From Elusimicrobiota bacterium (GTDB lineage Bacteria > Elusimicrobiota > Elusimicrobia > UBA1565 > UBA9628): a DNA stretch of 64,000 nt. Below are positions 9,142 to 16,553 of this stretch, piece by piece. A program made the translations under genes and the position numbers. Position 1 is the first letter of the stretch. Every line of letters starts with the position of its first letter. The stretch lies in assembly GCA_016194705.1 (NCBI GenBank), contig JACQAZ010000001.1:1-64000 (forward strand), given 5' to 3'. The notes under the pieces are model-generated. The model was not told the origin of the DNA. It saw only the letters and a program-made list of their open reading frames with translations, and made no database searches.

Positions 9142-9603
9142 TTATATTTCGCTTGCGCGACCATCAAGTTCCAGCTTTTCAGGGTAAGAGCGCCTCATCT
9201 TTTCCCAAAAGCCGTCGCTCGAGTCCATGGTGACTGTTGCCTTCCAATCCGAGGGAAGCGCATCGAAAACGGCCATCACCATTTTCCGTCCGTACCCCTT
9301 GCCCTTTCTGGCAGCATTGATCTCGTAAAAGTCCAGGTACTTGTAGTCCGAAAGGAAGATGATGGAAATCCCTGTTGCCGTTGGGTGTCCAGGGGTTGCG
9401 ATAGGATCACGCGTTATCCCCTTGACCTCACTGGACGCTGCCAGGAAATCAGGTGTTATCTTGATATAGCGGATCACATCGAGTTTCGACAATCCGATGG
9501 CAATGCGTTCAGAGATCGGATGGACCTCGCCCACCTTTTGCGAAACAGTCACCACTTTGCCGCTACACGCAGCTTCAAGTCGATACCGCAAAGCCTGTCG
9601 CAC
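9142..9603 (-). CDS. GNAT-like acetyltransferase
   Basis: 153 residues from a GTG start preceded by GAGGGA. The C-terminal half has the acetyl-CoA pyrophosphate-binding signature (ARKGKGYGRKM, about 96-106) after a beta strand (YLDFYEINA), and ends with a GNAT-like YPEKLEL segment. The N-terminal half is unlike common GNATs. The substrate cannot be told. It sits 18 bases after the basic small protein and 2 bases before the SNF2 gene, so it is translationally linked to the helicase and might modify an operon protein. Confidence 0.65.
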   Translation of the reverse strand: MRQALRYRLEAACSGKVVTVSQKVGEVHPISERIAIGLSKLDVIRYIKITPDFLAASSEVKGITRDPIATPGHPTATGISIIFLSDYKYLDFYEINAARKGKGYGRKMVMAVFDALPSDWKATVTMDSSDGFWEKMRRSYPEKLELDGRASEI

Positions 9604-9621
9604 TGCATTCCCTCGAAACGT

Positions 9622-9963
9622 TTACGGCGTGCGTTTATTTGCGGGGGTCTTAATGCTGCTCGCCGGCACAAGCTTTGCCATGAGGTTCTTCTGTTTGGCA
9701 ACCCTGTCCTCGGCAACTTTTCCATCCGCTTCATTTTTGCGTTCAGCCTTTACGATCTTCCAACGCTCTTTGGATTTCTGATATGCATCTCGTCTTTGCT
9801 GTTTTAGCTTTTCCATCATGGCGATCTGACGAAGATCCGTCTTGCGGTATTCCTTGGCCCGCAAATAAGCCTCGCGACGCATCTTCTTCGCGAACTCCTT
9901 TTTGGAGAGGCGTTCGGGCGGTGCGTTGTCGACCTCGTCTGTCGCTTCGGGGTTATCAGTCAT
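9622..9963 (-). CDS. Basic coiled-coil hypothetical protein
   Basis: 113 residues, very rich in Lys and Arg. The acidic N-terminus (MTDNPEATDEVDNAPPERLSK) is followed by an uninterrupted charged helix and a C-terminus rich in Lys, Thr and Pro. A Shine-Dalgarno (AAAGGA) precedes the ATG. It looks like a small nucleic-acid-binding or ribosome-associated protein; no family recognised. The first 20 or so codons recur, diverged, as a broken copy at 13,103-13,266. It is in the operon between the exonuclease and the GNAT-like gene. Confidence 0.6.
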   Translation of the reverse strand: MTDNPEATDEVDNAPPERLSKKEFAKKMRREAYLRAKEYRKTDLRQIAMMEKLKQQRRDAYQKSKERWKIVKAERKNEADGKVAEDRVAKQKNLMAKLVPASSIKTPANKRTP

Positions 9964-9967
9964 TTTC
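9904..9967 (+). repeat. Direct repeat, copy A (64 bases)
   Basis: Matches 13202-13265 in the same orientation with about seven mismatches. It covers the first codons of the basic coiled-coil gene. The two copies bracket the exonuclease, the ISAzo13 transposase and the XRE/MazF operon. Confidence 0.8.
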
Positions 9968-9979
9968 TAATTCCTTTCG

Positions 9980-10498
9980 TCAGCCCAAAAGGGCAATCCC
10001 ATCTTTTGCCGCCGCAAGGACGATATTCGCGCAAGCCTCGGCGTCGGAAAGGGCATCATGGTGATTGAGCTTGAGGCCCAAATGCCGGCAGACATCGGGA
10101 AGCTTCGTGGGGCGGATAGACCAGGCTCTGCGGGCGAGCTTGACGGTGCAGAGAAAGGGTACGCCGGGTGCCTTGACGCCTGCCGCTGCGCAACAGGCAC
10201 CGAGGACTCCGCTGTCAAAACTGGCGTTATGCGCCGCGAGATAATCCGCGCCGGCCAGACTCTTCTTTAGCTTCGGCCACAGCGCGGCGAAAGTCGGCTT
10301 TTTCGCCACATGAGACCATTCGATGCCGTGAATGTATGTGAAAAGGAAAGTCTTTCGCGGCGGTCTGATCAGATGGCTTTCGCGCTTGACGATCTTGCCG
10401 TTGAGGACCGTGACCAATCCCACGGCGCAGGCGCTGTCGCGGCCCTGGTCCGCAGTCTCGAAATCAATCGCAACGAAGTTCTTTGACACATTCTTCAT
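9980..10498 (-). CDS. DEDDh 3'-5' exonuclease (DnaQ-like)
   Basis: 172 residues from the ATG at 10498 (MKNVSKNFVAIDFETAD). Catalytic residues are visible: D12 and E14 (AIDFETAD), D95 (HNASFD) and H147 with D152 (HHDALSD), the complete DEDDh set for two-metal 3'-5' hydrolysis of DNA or RNA. It is the length of a bare exonuclease domain, like an epsilon-like trimming nuclease, not a polymerase subunit fusion. First gene of the exonuclease/basic protein/GNAT/SNF2/SWIM operon (gap 16 bases to the next). The ISAzo13 transposase gene ends 10 bases upstream, so the native promoter may have been displaced. Confidence 0.9.
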   Translation of the reverse strand: MKNVSKNFVAIDFETADQGRDSACAVGLVTVLNGKIVKRESHLIRPPRKTFLFTYIHGIEWSHVAKKPTFAALWPKLKKSLAGADYLAAHNASFDSGVLGACCAAAGVKAPGVPFLCTVKLARRAWSIRPTKLPDVCRHLGLKLNHHDALSDAEACANIVLAAAKDGIALLG

Positions 10499-10508
10499 TC
10501 TGGATCGC

Positions 10509-11852
10509 TCAGGTTTGATTCCCGATCTTCCAACAAGGCGATCTGGCTTTCCGCGGACTAAGGGTGTAATTCCACTTGGGGCATATGGCATGAGGCTCTA
10601 TCTTGAGTCGATCCATATCCGAATTCCTTGCCTTTTGTCCTTTCTTATAAACGCCTGCATCCAAGGAAGCCTTAACTTCCAATCCAGTCGTCGTGCTCGT
10701 CCCCCGGATGAACCCCAGCATGATTTCCAGAGTCTTTAGGGGCCTTCCCTCCCAGTTCCTGCTGATGAAGCTGAACAGACGGTGCTCGATAGGATTCCAC
10801 TTCGAACATCCTGTTGGATAGTGACAGACCGTCGCCCTCAACCCAAACTCATCACATAGCTTCTCTTGAAGGTTCAGCTTCCAGGCCTGTACCCGGCAAC
10901 CGTTACTCCCTCCGCCATCCGCAAGGATGAGCAACTTCTTTATCTTTGGGTACACCTGGGAGCCTTCATCCTTCCACCACCGGGCAATGGAGTGAACCGC
11001 AAATTCCGGCGTACTGTTTGACACGCCGACGTAGACATGGCCCTTGTTTCTTCCTATATCGTATATGCCAAAAGGGGTCGCTCGACACACGGCAGCGCCC
11101 GGAAAGTCATGTTCATTGACTTCCTCTGCATCCCTGCGCCATGTCCGACCTTTGTTTAGGAATGCACCGATTAACTCCTTTTTCTTTGCGTCAATACTGA
11201 TAACGGGCAAACCGGCCGCGATAAAATGTTGCTTTTGGGACGCGATGTATTTGAATTGCTTGTCCCTCTCCGGGCATCCGTGCCTGCCGTGCTTCCTCTT
11301 CGTATTTGCCTTCAGGGAGAAGCCCATATCCTTGAGTAGCCGGGCAACCACTGGGGGACTCGCATGATGGTCTTCGTCTGCGAGCCTGACGCTTAACTTG
11401 CGCAGGCTGCTTCTGACCCACTTCTGTTTGGTCATTGGGTCGCCCGCCACCTCATCCTTGAGAAGCCGTTCCAATGCTGGCACGATGGCGGGGTCTTTCT
11501 CTTTTATCGACTTCCGTCCTCCGCCAGGCCTGCGTATTCGATACGGTAGCCTACCGTGCGGCCTATGAGCGCTGGCAGGATTTGATTCTCCCTGACGTTT
11601 ACGCCCATTGCCGAGCTGGCGTGTCCGCGCTTTGGTGTCCAATACTTTTTGCTGTCGCAATTCCCCCATTCCTCTCACTATCGTGGCACGCGAGATTCCC
11701 GTCGCGCGACTCACCGCACTCACGCCGCCCCAACCGCGCGACTCCGCTTCCGCTCCGACCCACTGGCGGCGTACACGTTCATCCATCAGTGCATCCAAGG
11801 CAGAAAATTTGGATTTAATCTCTCGGATGGTGGCCTCATTTTTCATGACCAT
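10509..11852 (-). CDS. ISAzo13-family transposase
   Basis: 447 residues; alternative in-frame ATG at 11846. The N-terminus (ATIREIKSKF...LMDERVRRQW...GWGGVSAVSRATGISRATI) is the family's typical HTH opening. The DDE triad is visible: VISIDAKKK near 216, LADGGGSNG near 309 and WNPIEHRLF near 356. Length is normal for the family, so the gene looks intact. Terminal inverted repeats are not clear: only a weak 9-base GATCTTYCA pair (10524-10532 and, inverted, 11878-11886) brackets it. It is inserted between the MazF operon and the exonuclease gene. Confidence 0.9.
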   Translation of the reverse strand: MVMKNEATIREIKSKFSALDALMDERVRRQWVGAEAESRGWGGVSAVSRATGISRATIVRGMGELRQQKVLDTKARTRQLGNGRKRQGESNPASAHRPHGRLPYRIRRPGGGRKSIKEKDPAIVPALERLLKDEVAGDPMTKQKWVRSSLRKLSVRLADEDHHASPPVVARLLKDMGFSLKANTKRKHGRHGCPERDKQFKYIASQKQHFIAAGLPVISIDAKKKELIGAFLNKGRTWRRDAEEVNEHDFPGAAVCRATPFGIYDIGRNKGHVYVGVSNSTPEFAVHSIARWWKDEGSQVYPKIKKLLILADGGGSNGCRVQAWKLNLQEKLCDEFGLRATVCHYPTGCSKWNPIEHRLFSFISRNWEGRPLKTLEIMLGFIRGTSTTTGLEVKASLDAGVYKKGQKARNSDMDRLKIEPHAICPKWNYTLSPRKARSPCWKIGNQT

Positions 11853-11858
11853 CTTAAA

Positions 11859-11948
11859 TCAGAGGTCTGCGACGGGATGAAAGATCGAGTAGCCCGATAG
11901 AACTATTCCTGCTACGATGACGAGAATAAAGTAAGAGTATTTTTTCAT
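11859..11948 (-). CDS. 29-residue single-pass membrane peptide or truncated gene
   Basis: MKKYSYFILVIVAGIVLSGY, then SIFHPVADL: a basic start followed by one hydrophobic segment, AT-richer than its neighbours. It starts 14 bases after the mazF stop on the same strand and ends right beside the transposase start. It may be a small membrane peptide in the toxin operon, or the 5' end of a lipoprotein or membrane gene cut by the insertion sequence. Ribosome binding site weak. Confidence 0.3.
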   Translation of the reverse strand: MKKYSYFILVIVAGIVLSGYSIFHPVADL

Positions 11949-11962
11949 TATGGTTTACGTTC

Positions 11963-12319
11963 TTACGGCTCCACCACGATACCCAAGGCGTTAAGTGCTG
12001 CTTCGGCGATGGCTTCGAGTGTCTTGACCGAGACCTTGCCGAAGCGCTTCCCGAGACGCGAGACATCAAGTGCGCGCATCTGGAAGGCCAGGGCGACACT
12101 TTCCTGGTCAAGTCCGCCTTCGCCCTTTGGAATAATGCAGGTACCGGGCAGGCCTAGGCGGTTGAGATTTGTCGTCAATGGGATGCACATGGCCGTGGAC
12201 GTGAACCGTCCGAGATCGGGATTCTGAAGGACGATGACCGGCCTAGTCTTACCCTGCTCCGAGCCCTCGACCGGTTCAAGTCGGGCGCGATAGACTTCGC
12301 CGCTGTAGACCTTGGTCAC
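11963..12319 (-). CDS. MazF/PemK-type toxin (mRNA endonuclease)
   Basis: 118 residues. The GTG start at 12319 is chosen because it makes the GTGA overlap with the antitoxin's stop. Family features: GEVYRARL at the N-terminus, the QGKTRPVIVLQN loop, the conserved TAMCIPLTTN strand, and a C-terminal helix with VSVKTLEAI. MazF toxins cleave mRNA at short sequences and are blocked by the partner protein. Third gene of a three-gene operon driven from 13108-13135. Confidence 0.9.
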   Translation of the reverse strand: MTKVYSGEVYRARLEPVEGSEQGKTRPVIVLQNPDLGRFTSTAMCIPLTTNLNRLGLPGTCIIPKGEGGLDQESVALAFQMRALDVSRLGKRFGKVSVKTLEAIAEAALNALGIVVEP

Positions 12320-12810
12320 GACTTTAGATCTTCCTGTTCGAGGGCGGAAGACCATTCGCCTGCGCCCAACTCAAGCCACTGGCTATCCTTGGCGTCAGGG
12401 CGGTAGTTGGGCTCTTTCAGAAGATATGAAACCTCCAGGCCGAGAGCCAACGCTATGCGCCTGAGCGTATCCAGCTTGGGTGAGTGCTTACCAGCCTCCA
12501 GACGCGCGATATTGGCGCGGGCGATCTCAGACTTGTCGGCCAAATCCTGTTGTGTCCACCCCCGTCTTTCCCGAGCAGCCAGGACCCGCTGCCCGATGGC
12601 CCAGGCGATTGCCATCTTGGGGTCTTTCATCGTCCGAACCTTGAACCGGCCCGTTCGCCGGATCAATGGCACCGTGCCCGGCACGGCGTATTCCAATCTG
12701 GAGAAGATCGCGGGGCTCAGCTTGATGTCCAGGTCCCGGACCAACTCCTGCGAAAGCCGGATTAGGCGTCGCTCCTTGATCGGCAGACGTTCCAGCATGG
12801 TAGGGCTCAT
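12316..12810 (-). CDS. XRE-family HTH antitoxin/repressor
   Basis: 164 residues. Residues about 75-140 are a lambda-repressor-like HTH (GWTQQDLADKSEIARANIARLEAGKH); the first 70 residues are a separate domain (LSQELVRDLDIKLSP...). MazF partners are more often AbrB- or RHH-type, so an XRE partner with an extra domain is less usual. ATGA overlap with the gene before and GTGA overlap with mazF show tight translational coupling. It likely represses its own operon at the palindrome 13110-13127. Confidence 0.85.
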   Translation of the reverse strand: MSPTMLERLPIKERRLIRLSQELVRDLDIKLSPAIFSRLEYAVPGTVPLIRRTGRFKVRTMKDPKMAIAWAIGQRVLAARERRGWTQQDLADKSEIARANIARLEAGKHSPKLDTLRRIALALGLEVSYLLKEPNYRPDAKDSQWLELGAGEWSSALEQEDLKS

Positions 12811-13088
12811 TTCCCCGGCTCCTTCGCGGCCATACGCTCCTGAAGCTTGTTATTCTCCTCACGCAGCGTCACAACCTGCTTCTGGAGATCGGCATTGACC
12901 TGACGGAAGGTCTGGTATTCCTGGAGCAGCATCTTGTAGCGCGCGACCATGTTGCGATAGAGGCCCACAAGCGTGTTGTGTTGGCGCTTGATCTGGCCCA
13001 TTTCATTGGTCTGGACCAGGTTCCCGATGACGCTGCCGATGGCAACGACACCCAGGAAATCATTCTTGACGGCGAGAGTCTTGCTCAT
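12807..13088 (-). CDS. Leucine-zipper-like small protein, first gene of the MazF operon
   Basis: 93 residues from the ATG at 13088, with a strong Shine-Dalgarno (GGAGGG). The N-terminus (KNDFLGVVAIGSVIGNLVQ) is hydrophobic; the rest is a long heptad coiled coil (YKMLLQEYQTF...LQKQVVTLREENNKLQERM). No known family. Its stop overlaps the antitoxin start. As a third member of a toxin-antitoxin operon it could tether, oligomerise or tune the pair; that is inference. Confidence 0.65.
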   Translation of the reverse strand: MSKTLAVKNDFLGVVAIGSVIGNLVQTNEMGQIKRQHNTLVGLYRNMVARYKMLLQEYQTFRQVNADLQKQVVTLREENNKLQERMAAKEPGK

Positions 13089-13107
13089 GGTTTTTCCCTC
13101 CACTACC

Positions 13108-13135
13108 ATTGTATCACATATGATACATTTGTCAA
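13108..13135 (-). promoter_or_regulatory. Promoter and palindromic operator of the XRE/MazF operon
   Basis: On the minus strand: -35 TTGACA (13130-13135), 16-base spacer, -10 TACAAT (13108-13113). Between and overlapping them lies TGTATCACATATGATACA (13110-13127), a 7+4+7 perfect palindrome, the expected target of the operon's XRE protein. Transcription should begin about 13 bases before the ATG at 13088. Confidence 0.8.
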
Positions 13136-13201
13136 GGGCTTGGTACTTGATGAACCCGAGCCACTTCTCCGGACACTCTTGAAGCAGAACCTTCCCTTTA
13201 C

Positions 13202-13265
13202 GGAGAGGCGTTCGGGCAGTGCGCTGTCGGACCCGTCTGTCGCTTCGGGGTTATCGGTCATTTTC
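13202..13265 (+). repeat. Direct repeat, copy B (64 bases)
   Basis: About 89% identical to 9904-9967, same orientation; includes the 5' codons of the broken gene copy. Homology ends abruptly on both sides. Confidence 0.8.
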
Positions 13266-13284
13266 GGCGGCAATTGGCGGCCCC

Positions 13285-13875
13285 TCAGGCCAAGGTCTTC
13301 GCGCGGGGCGGTCGTACTGTCCTCTGGAGTTGCCGGTTGACCGCGTTGAGGTCGAAGGCATCGGGATCGAAGGCGCCGCCCACCCACCGGAGCGTGTCCT
13401 CGTGCTCGGCGTGATTCGGGGCGCGGATAATATTAAGGAAATTCTCGTAGCCACCCATCCCGCCCACGTCTTCAGGTGGGCAAGCCCTGCTGCCCGCTAA
13501 ACACAAAGCAGGCGGCTTATTGTTGTCCATGGGAAGAACTTCTTCAACGGAAAGGTAGTGATCCCAACTATCCCCGAAGTCGTATTCGTAGGTGAGGCAT
13601 TGCCCTTTGCCTGTTACGAGTTGCTGCAGCCGGACCTTAGAGTCGTCGGTCATTTCAAGCTCGCCGTCGGAGTCGGAAAACCCGTAAGACTTCTCTTTGA
13701 AGAGGAATTGGTGCATGTGGGAGTTTGTCCAGCCCATTACGACCTGAAGGACGTTATGGATGGTCCGGAGCGAGAGGTCGCTGCGCACGAGAATCCTCCG
13801 CCAAATGGGAGGCTGGCTGTCCCTGAGCACCACCTTGATCTGACACAGAACCGGATCTATTTTCTGCTTCGCCAT
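13285..13875 (-). CDS. Plasmid pRiA4b ORF-3 family protein
   Basis: 196 residues from the ATG at 13875, preceded by a purine-rich ribosome binding site (GGGGGAAG). Family features: IKVVLRDSQPPIWRRI at the start, LSLRTIHNVLQVVMGWTNSHMHQF, YDFGDSWDH, and C-terminal W..GAFDPDAFDLNAVN. This family is common on plasmids and islands; its biochemical function is not established. The cysteine-containing insert LAGSRACPPEDVGG is typical. It precedes the broken gene copy on the same strand. Confidence 0.9.
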   Translation of the reverse strand: MAKQKIDPVLCQIKVVLRDSQPPIWRRILVRSDLSLRTIHNVLQVVMGWTNSHMHQFLFKEKSYGFSDSDGELEMTDDSKVRLQQLVTGKGQCLTYEYDFGDSWDHYLSVEEVLPMDNNKPPALCLAGSRACPPEDVGGMGGYENFLNIIRAPNHAEHEDTLRWVGGAFDPDAFDLNAVNRQLQRTVRPPRAKTLA

Positions 13876-14094
13876 GGCTCTCTTCCCCCTGCCCCGGCTC
13901 AAAATACCTGCCGCGCAACGCAGATGAGATTTTATCAAAATTCAAGGGCTCATCGTTTCCAACAACAACGTCAACAACGGAAATGACAGTCAACAGTACC
14001 CCGGTCCCGCAACGGCATCTCTCGGAGATTATCCTTAACGGCAACAACGACCACGGCTGAAAGATAACACATAACGAAACTCACCACATTAAAC

Positions 14095-14556
14095 GTGGAG
14101 AGTCCGGTTATCGCCACGGTGGACCGGGAAGTGGTCTACCTCAAGAAGATCGTCATTCCGGTCGGGACCAAGGTGATCGGCACGGTCTCGATCCAGCAGG
14201 ACCACGACCGCGTGCTCATCAACTTCCACACGTTGGTCTTCCCGGAGACTGGCGATGAAATCAAGTTCAGCGGCATGGCGCTGTCCTTGGATGGATCGGC
14301 CGGCATCAAGGGGAAGGTCGAATCGCACAAGGACTCCGCCGTGGGCAGCACCGTCCTAAGGTCCGTCATAACCGGCACTGGAGGCGCTCTCAGCATGGTG
14401 CCGGGCGTCAGCCCTATCGCCGCCGGAGCGACGCAGGGGCTCACCAACGAAGCCACCAAGGAGCTCGATGTCCAACGCCAGCAGGTCACGACGAGCATTT
14501 CCGTGGACGCCGAGACCGGCCTGCGCGTCTATCTGCCGCAGAGGATCGAGTATTAA
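14095..14556 (+). pseudogene. TrbI/VirB10 C-terminal fragment
   Basis: 153 residues starting at a GTG without a ribosome binding site; an in-frame TAA lies at 14065-14067. The sequence is the C-terminal channel domain of the type IV secretion protein VirB10/TrbI: PVIATVDREVVYLKKIVIPVGTKVIGT, then LVFPETGDEIKFSGM, SLDGSAGIKGKV, and the end TGLRVYLPQRIEY. Everything before it (cytoplasmic part, membrane anchor, proline-rich linker) is missing, so it cannot act as VirB10. It is the trace of a conjugation system. Bases 13876-14094 hold no gene I can support. Confidence 0.8.
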
Positions 14557-14910
14557 TTGAGTTCCGAACGACTCCTCCAACAGCTTGGTCCGCTGAGCAA
14601 GCTTATTGTCAACGAAGTCATCATCCAGCTCAAACAGGACGGCTTCGTACTCTCGAACGGTGTCAAGCCGGAATCGACCGGGGCATCGGCGCAGCCGGAT
14701 GAGGACACCTTGATGAATCTGACGCGCGCGGCGGAACTGCTCGATCATAGCTACTTCTGGCTGTCCCGCAACTACAAGCGTCTAGGCCTGCAGCCGAGCC
14801 GTATCGGAGGGAAACTGCTCTTCCAGAAAGAGGACGTGTTCGCCCTGGTTAAGCGGCATAAGGTCAAGGCGCCAGGCAGGCCGAGGGTTCAGAGATTGCC
14901 TGGCTTTTAG
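14557..14910 (+). CDS. Excisionase/MerR-like HTH protein
   Basis: 117 residues from TTG, starting directly after the VirB10 fragment's stop (TAATTG). The C-terminal 60 residues are a winged HTH of the excisionase type: LMNLTRAAELLDHSYFWLSRNYKRLG, then a strand, IGGKLLFQKEDVFALVKRHK. The N-terminus is helical. It may be the directionality factor for the integrase at 16,554 or a regulator left from the conjugation module. Clear HTH, uncertain role. Confidence 0.6.
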   Translation: MSSERLLQQLGPLSKLIVNEVIIQLKQDGFVLSNGVKPESTGASAQPDEDTLMNLTRAAELLDHSYFWLSRNYKRLGLQPSRIGGKLLFQKEDVFALVKRHKVKAPGRPRVQRLPGF

Positions 14911-14919
14911 AACAGGGAC

Positions 14920-14984
14920 TTGACAGCGAGCTGATTATGGATAATAATACCTATAGATACTTACTTATAGAGGTATTACTATCC
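14920..14984 (+). promoter_or_regulatory. AbiE operon promoter with large inverted repeat
   Basis: -35 TTGACA at 14920-14925; -10 TAATAA near 14942-14947. From 14939 to 14984 runs an imperfect inverted repeat: GGATAATAATACCT on the left, AGGTATTACTATCC on the right. AbiEi antitoxins are known to repress their operon by binding inverted repeats upstream of it, so this is the likely operator. Confidence 0.7.
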
Positions 14985-14986
14985 AC

Positions 14987-15595
14987 ATGGCCAAGAACAC
15001 GCCGTTCCAGAAGCAACTCGGGATTTTCAAATCCCACGGGGGGATGATGCGCACGACTCAGGCGCTGGGCCTCGGCATCCACCCCAGGGACCTCTACGCC
15101 ATGAAAGCGGCGGGGGTGCTGGAGCAGATCAGCCGCGGCCTTTACCGGGCCAGCGGCCTCAAGCCCCTGGCTAACCCGGATCTCATAACAGTGGCGCTCA
15201 AGATTCCCAAGGGAATCATCTGTCTGATTTCAGCGCTGGCTTTCCACGAGATCACCACGCAGATACCGCACGAAGTCCACGTCGCGCTGCCCCAGGGCTC
15301 GGAGAAGCCTCGGCTCGACCACCCGCCGACTCGGTTCGCATGGTTCAAGGAGCCCGCTTTCGGAAGCGGGATCGAAACCCACAACCTCGATGGGGTCTCC
15401 GTCCGGGTCTATTGCCCGGAAAAGACGGTCGCCGACTGCTTTAAAGCCCGCAACAAGATCGGGCTGGACGTCGCCATCGAGGCGCTAAAACTCTGCCGCG
15501 AGAAGAAGCGCTCCAGTCCCGAGGCGATCCTCAAGTACGCGAAGGTATGCCGGGTCGCAAAAATCATGAAGCCTTACCTGGAGGCCATCCTTTGA
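14987..15595 (+). CDS. abiEi: AbiEi-family antitoxin/autorepressor
   Basis: 202 residues. N-terminal winged HTH (GGMMRTTQALGLGIHPRDLYAM, then GVLEQISRGLYR) followed by the AbiEi C-terminal antitoxin domain (KIPKGIICLISALAFHEIT...VYCPEKTVADCFKARNKIGLDVAIEAL). In type IV toxin-antitoxin pairs AbiEi counters AbiEii without binding it directly and represses the operon. Its stop overlaps the toxin's TTG start. The inverted repeat just upstream is the presumed operator. Confidence 0.92.
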   Translation: MAKNTPFQKQLGIFKSHGGMMRTTQALGLGIHPRDLYAMKAAGVLEQISRGLYRASGLKPLANPDLITVALKIPKGIICLISALAFHEITTQIPHEVHVALPQGSEKPRLDHPPTRFAWFKEPAFGSGIETHNLDGVSVRVYCPEKTVADCFKARNKIGLDVAIEALKLCREKKRSSPEAILKYAKVCRVAKIMKPYLEAIL

Positions 15596-16503
15596 GCGAG
15601 ATAAAAAACGTCGCCGCTTCGGTCCGTCAACGCCTGTTGAATCGCGCCAAGGAGACGAATCGCCCGTTCGACGAACTGCTCCAATATTACGCGATGGAGC
15701 GCTTCTTGTACCGACTGAGCCTCTCCGCACACCGCGACAAGTTCGTCCTCAAAGGCGCTCTCATGTTCGTGGTCTGGGAGGGTCCTCGATCCCGGGCGAC
15801 TCGGGATATCGACCTCGCGGGCAAGACGAAGAACTCGGTCGAGAATCTCGTCGCCATCGTAAAGCAAGTCTGCCACACCGAGGCCGAGCCTGACGGCATG
15901 GAGTTTCGCGCGGAGAGCGTGGGGGGGAAACGCATAAAGGAGGACGCCGACTACGCGGGAGTCCGATTGAGTTTCATCGGGCTCTTGGATAAAGCGCGGG
16001 CCCCCATGCAAATCGACGTGGGCTTCGGGGACGTGATCACGCCCGAGCCCGTCGCCATAAGCTACCCGGTGATCCTCGACATGCCGGCGCCGAAGTTGAA
16101 GGCATATCCGCGGGAAACCGTCATCGCCGAGAAATTCCAAGCGATGGTCTTTCTCGGCATGATCAACACCAGGATGAAGGACTTCCATGACGTCTGGCTC
16201 TTGGCTCGCCAATTCGACTTCGATGGGACGCTCCTAGGCGATGCTATCAAAGAGACGTTCGCACACCGGAAGACCGAACTGACGACCGATCCCGTCGTCT
16301 TTACTGAAGCCTTCTGGGCCGACAACCAGAAGAACGTCCAGTGGCGAGCCTTCCTCGACAAGGCGCGGATCGCGCATGTCCCGCAGGACCTTAATGAGAT
16401 CCTCTCGACCCTAAAGGCGTTCCTCCTGCCCGTCGTGGAATCGTGCCTTGGCTCCAAGCCTCTCAAGATGACTTGGCGGGCGCCGGGTCCGTGGGCAAAA
16501 TAA
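15592..16503 (+). CDS. abiEii: AbiEii-family nucleotidyltransferase toxin
   Basis: 303 residues. The TTG at 15592 is taken as start because it overlaps the antitoxin stop (TTGA) and opens the family's N-terminus (SEIKNVAASVRQRLLNRAK). The nucleotidyltransferase motif is at about 53-75: LKGALMF with K54 and G55, then RATRDIDLAG with D72 and D74. Downstream conserved segments: MQIDVGFGD, YPRETVIAEKFQAM, RMKDFHDVWLLA. AbiEii toxins modify tRNA acceptor ends with nucleotides and act in phage abortive infection. The pair appears intact. Confidence 0.93.
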   Translation: MSEIKNVAASVRQRLLNRAKETNRPFDELLQYYAMERFLYRLSLSAHRDKFVLKGALMFVVWEGPRSRATRDIDLAGKTKNSVENLVAIVKQVCHTEAEPDGMEFRAESVGGKRIKEDADYAGVRLSFIGLLDKARAPMQIDVGFGDVITPEPVAISYPVILDMPAPKLKAYPRETVIAEKFQAMVFLGMINTRMKDFHDVWLLARQFDFDGTLLGDAIKETFAHRKTELTTDPVVFTEAFWADNQKNVQWRAFLDKARIAHVPQDLNEILSTLKAFLLPVVESCLGSKPLKMTWRAPGPWAK

Positions 16504-16553
16504 TGCGACCCATTTTTGATGGTTGAACGTATACATATAGAGGACAACGATCA

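Larger units (their letters stand above)
13103..13266 (-). pseudogene. Broken copy of the basic coiled-coil gene
   Basis: The first 24 codons (MTDNPEATDGSDSALPERLS) match the start of the gene at 9,622-9,963; the frame then diverges into unrelated residues and ends after 52 codons, inside the promoter of the XRE/MazF operon. It is the relic left by a duplication or by replacement of the gene body with the toxin-antitoxin module. Confidence 0.7.

Noticed and set aside
10524..11886. GATCTTYCA pair as the terminal inverted repeats of the ISAzo13 element
   Set aside because: Nine bases with a mismatch is too weak and no target duplication accompanies it.
13930..13990. AAC-rich stretch as a possible CRISPR or microsatellite
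   Set aside because: Only a short run of imperfect AAC/AACAACG triplets; no spaced repeats. No CRISPR array is present anywhere in the window.
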